From Archegozetes longisetosus (lineage: Eukaryota; Arthropoda; Arachnida; Sarcoptiformes; Trhypochthoniidae): a stretch of 64,000 nt of DNA. This document shows positions 61,470 to 64,000 of this stretch, piece by piece. The translations under genes and the position numbers were made by a program. Numbering within the stretch: the stretch's first letter is position 1; each line of letters starts with the position of its first letter. The DNA lies in contig JAEMBT020000006.1 in assembly GCA_018873245.2 (NCBI GenBank), positions 751,804 to 815,803 on the forward strand, written 5' to 3'. The notes beneath the pieces were generated by a model. That model searched no databases and was not told the DNA's origin. It was given only the letters and a program-made list of their open reading frames with translations.

Positions 61470-61695
61470 ATGTTCCCCCTCCCTTTCAGGAGACTCACTC
61501 GAGTCCATTACAGAGTGAGTTTTTCGCCTGGGCGGTCGGGCGGGGCATGTGCGTCGGACCAGAGGCGGTTATAATCGGGGACATGTGGTCAACACATCCC
61601 CGTCAAAGTGCAGTGACTACGGGACTTGAACCTGGAAACCTGGAACTTTCGCCCCAAAGTTCGACTCGCTGACCACTACACCACAGTGACCCCAA
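61470..61695 (-). mobile_element. tRNA-derived SINE
   Basis: GC-rich against its surroundings. On the minus strand the head begins near 61693 with GGGGTCACTGTGG, followed by an A-box-like GGTGTAGTGGTCAGCG and, about 40 bases on, a B-box GGTTCAAGTCCC (61632-61621). The acceptor and T stems do not pair, so this is not a functional tRNA gene. A tRNA-unrelated body follows, including a small hairpin (cggggacatgtg/cacatccccg) and tgaccacatgtcccc. The 3' end near 61470 is approximate and no poly(A) or simple tail is clear. Confidence 0.7.
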
Positions 61696-64000
61696 TTTGG
61701 CATTCTAGATCAAAATTTTTCAAAATATATGTTTTTATCGCTTAACCCTCACCAAAACAGTTGGAAGTTTCATATTGAGAAAGACGTGACACTTTAATTC
61801 AATTAATTCAAAAACTTTAAACTTCTTGTTATGTAAAACGATTCTTTCCTGTAGTGAAAAATTGATTAAAAATTCATTCACGTAGACAATTGTTTTGATA
61901 ATCATAACTCTCAATGTGCGTTACATAAACGATAGTCTGCTTATTAACTCGTTATTTATTTATCTTTTATGAGAACCACTTAAGTAATAAATGAATGAGG
62001 TTCTATTGTTAATTATAGCGCTTAATTCATAAAAGAGTTCCGCTACAGAAACATAATTTCTCTATGAACAGGAAAATCTTTAATCCTTAGCTTCAATTCA
62101 ATATGAATTTTTTAGATTATAATAAAAAAATAATTACTGAAGAAGGTTCCGAAGATGATTGATATGAACAGTTTAAACACTTTTTAAATTAGTATCCCAG
62201 ATCGAATTGTTAGATAATTATAAGTATAATTTACAAATCATTTTCTCCATTACACCCAAACTAATTATGTTTTCCAACTTTTGGTTTTATGTGTTTTTCG
62301 GGACTTTATTCTAAATACCAAATTAGGCCAAACCTCAGGACTGACACTATGAGAAAATTTTCCTACGGAATTAAAACCCACTTTAACTCAGTTTAGTTTT
62401 TATCAACTCATATCTCTTCTCATTTTGTAGTAAAACAAGAGAATAATTCAACTATTTATTGAATAAAATAGTTTATCATTTTTCTCTTAAGTTCTCTAAA
62501 TCAAATGTTTTAATATTAATGCTGGTTAAACTCATAAATCTCGCGAATAAGGTCTGCTGCATTCGCTTTTCCGATAGATCAAAGTAAAAAAAGTGTATAT
62601 GTAATTGACTCATGCATTATTTGTCACTTATGAAAATCACGTTTTCCGTAAAACTTGGTTTCAATTTGCATTTTTGTTGCTTACTAGGACTAAATTCTGA
62701 CCTCAAATAATTCATTTGATAATTCGCTCAATTTTGATATTGAGAAAATAATGCCGTTTTTCTTAAAAATAACAAAAGTATTTTTTAAAAAATATATCTA
62801 TCCTGGTTAATGTTAAGGAGAGAGAAAGTGGCTCGAGATGCCATTTTAATACTAGTCATTAAATAATTATCATAACAAGCGTTTAATGTTGGGTCAAAAC
62901 AATAATAATAACAACTTTTCTACTTTTATGCCTAAGGAACAAACGTTGGGAAAGGGTCACCTCTTTATAATGAAAATTGCGGTTTCCTCCTATTAAATAA
63001 TTACTTTTTTTCATTTTCAACTATAACCATATTTTAAGTGAAATGGAATACAAGAAAAATGTATGCTCGAGATCAAAGTGGATTTTGCCAATCAAACGAT
63101 TTACACAAATAGGCTCATTGAATTTAAACGCACATTTGAGCAACAAATGCAAATGAGATATTACATTTATTTTGATTGATTCATATGTAATACACGAGGA
63201 AATAGCAGTACTTCTAGTAAGTGCTATTATTAATTTACATGAAATCTTAATATTAAACAGACTTATATTTACGATAGGCTTTCATTGGAGACAGGTTTTT
63301 CAACGTCAATAACCTATGGAGAAAAAGTTATAAGTCATAAGTGATTAACTAATGATTTAAATAAGACGAAAATTCAGTTATACTTTTCCGCCTTTAAATT
63401 ATAGCTTAAATAGTTTTGAAGATCTCTAATGAATAAATGTCTACTTTTAAATCAATTCAAAAATCTTTGTTGCGTGAAATTGTACTGAAAAACCATCAAA
63501 TGTTTACTCAATTATAAAATTTTTACCTACGAAGTCATCACTGAATCAAAGGGTAAAAGAAAAGAATAGGAAATATTTAAAGAAGAAAAAATTGGTTTAA
63601 AACTTAACATCAATTACAATTAATGAGGAATAAAGAGGAATAACTATGAATGAACTTCTTTTCGAGTTCTTTAAAGTCAAATAATCATTAGATAATTACT
63701 ATATTTTTAATGCTCTTATTTTTAGTTTGATTTAATCGCTGACTCAATCATTGATTTAATCATCGATTAGAAGCAGTCGACTAAAGAAAGTTTTAGGCAT
63801 TTCCTCATTGACTCATTATGTCTTAATATAATAGTATTGCATAACATATCTGACAAAAAAATTGGATCGATTTGAGAGGAGAAGTAATAGTAATCATAAT
63901 AATAGATTTTATGAGTACCCTTTCAAAGCATAAAGATTTGTATCTTTCCGAATAAAGCTTTTTTATCTTCGAATCAAAATTTAAAGCAAACTTATATTGA
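61696..64000. other. AT-rich intergenic DNA
   Basis: No gene, RNA gene or mobile element was recognised up to the window end. Confidence 0.4.

Overview
The window is AT-rich nuclear DNA of an animal, most likely an arthropod and perhaps an acariform mite. The evidence is GT-AG introns in every gene, TATA and CCAAT promoters, two secreted cuticle-type proteins with signal peptides and APVLKA repeats, an unkempt orthologue, an intron-bearing histone H3.3 gene, and mariner, hAT-type and tRNA-SINE remains. The arthropod call is firm. The mite call rests only on the resemblance of the cuticle-type proteins to mite sequences and is an inference. No bacterial, plasmid or CRISPR features were seen.

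Layout. 0.1-1.3 kb and 8.7-10.0 kb: two minus-strand tandem paralogues for a short secreted cuticle-like protein, each with a three-codon first exon, a TATA box and a shared upstream block. The first copy carries a 2-nt frameshift. Between them lie a decayed C2H2 zinc-finger pseudogene and two inverted-repeat elements. 13.3-18.8 kb: a minus-strand FBXL16 orthologue with seven coding exons, all in frame. Its 5' end probably continues toward a CpG-rich patch near 22.5 kb. 27.2-36.0 kb: the plus-strand unkempt (unk) gene in ten coding exons. It has a CCCH-finger array and a C-terminal coiled coil, one apparent 1-nt frameshift in exon 7, and a stop just where other UNK proteins begin their RING finger. 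39.6-42.0 kb: histone H3.3, with three CCAAT boxes, a TATA box, a 5'-UTR intron and one coding intron.

44-62 kb has no intact gene and is dominated by mobile-element debris: a CGGBP1-like pseudogene, two internally deleted mariners from different lineages with TIRs and TA target sites, a hAT-type MITE with a near-perfect 8-bp target duplication, two TA-flanked MITEs, an old tandem duplication with a unit of about 1.05 kb, a long hairpin, and a GC-rich tRNA-derived SINE. 62-64 kb is plain AT-rich sequence.

The host genes do not form a pathway. FBXL16 is a substrate-recognition-type F-box/LRR protein, UNK an RNA-binding translational regulator, H3.3 the replacement histone, and the cuticle pair exoskeleton components. 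No new multi-gene system is evident. The most useful leads are the missing UNK RING and frameshift, the long hairpin at 61.1 kb, the shared upstream block of the cuticle pair, and the set of deletion-derivative and MITE families with readable target sites.
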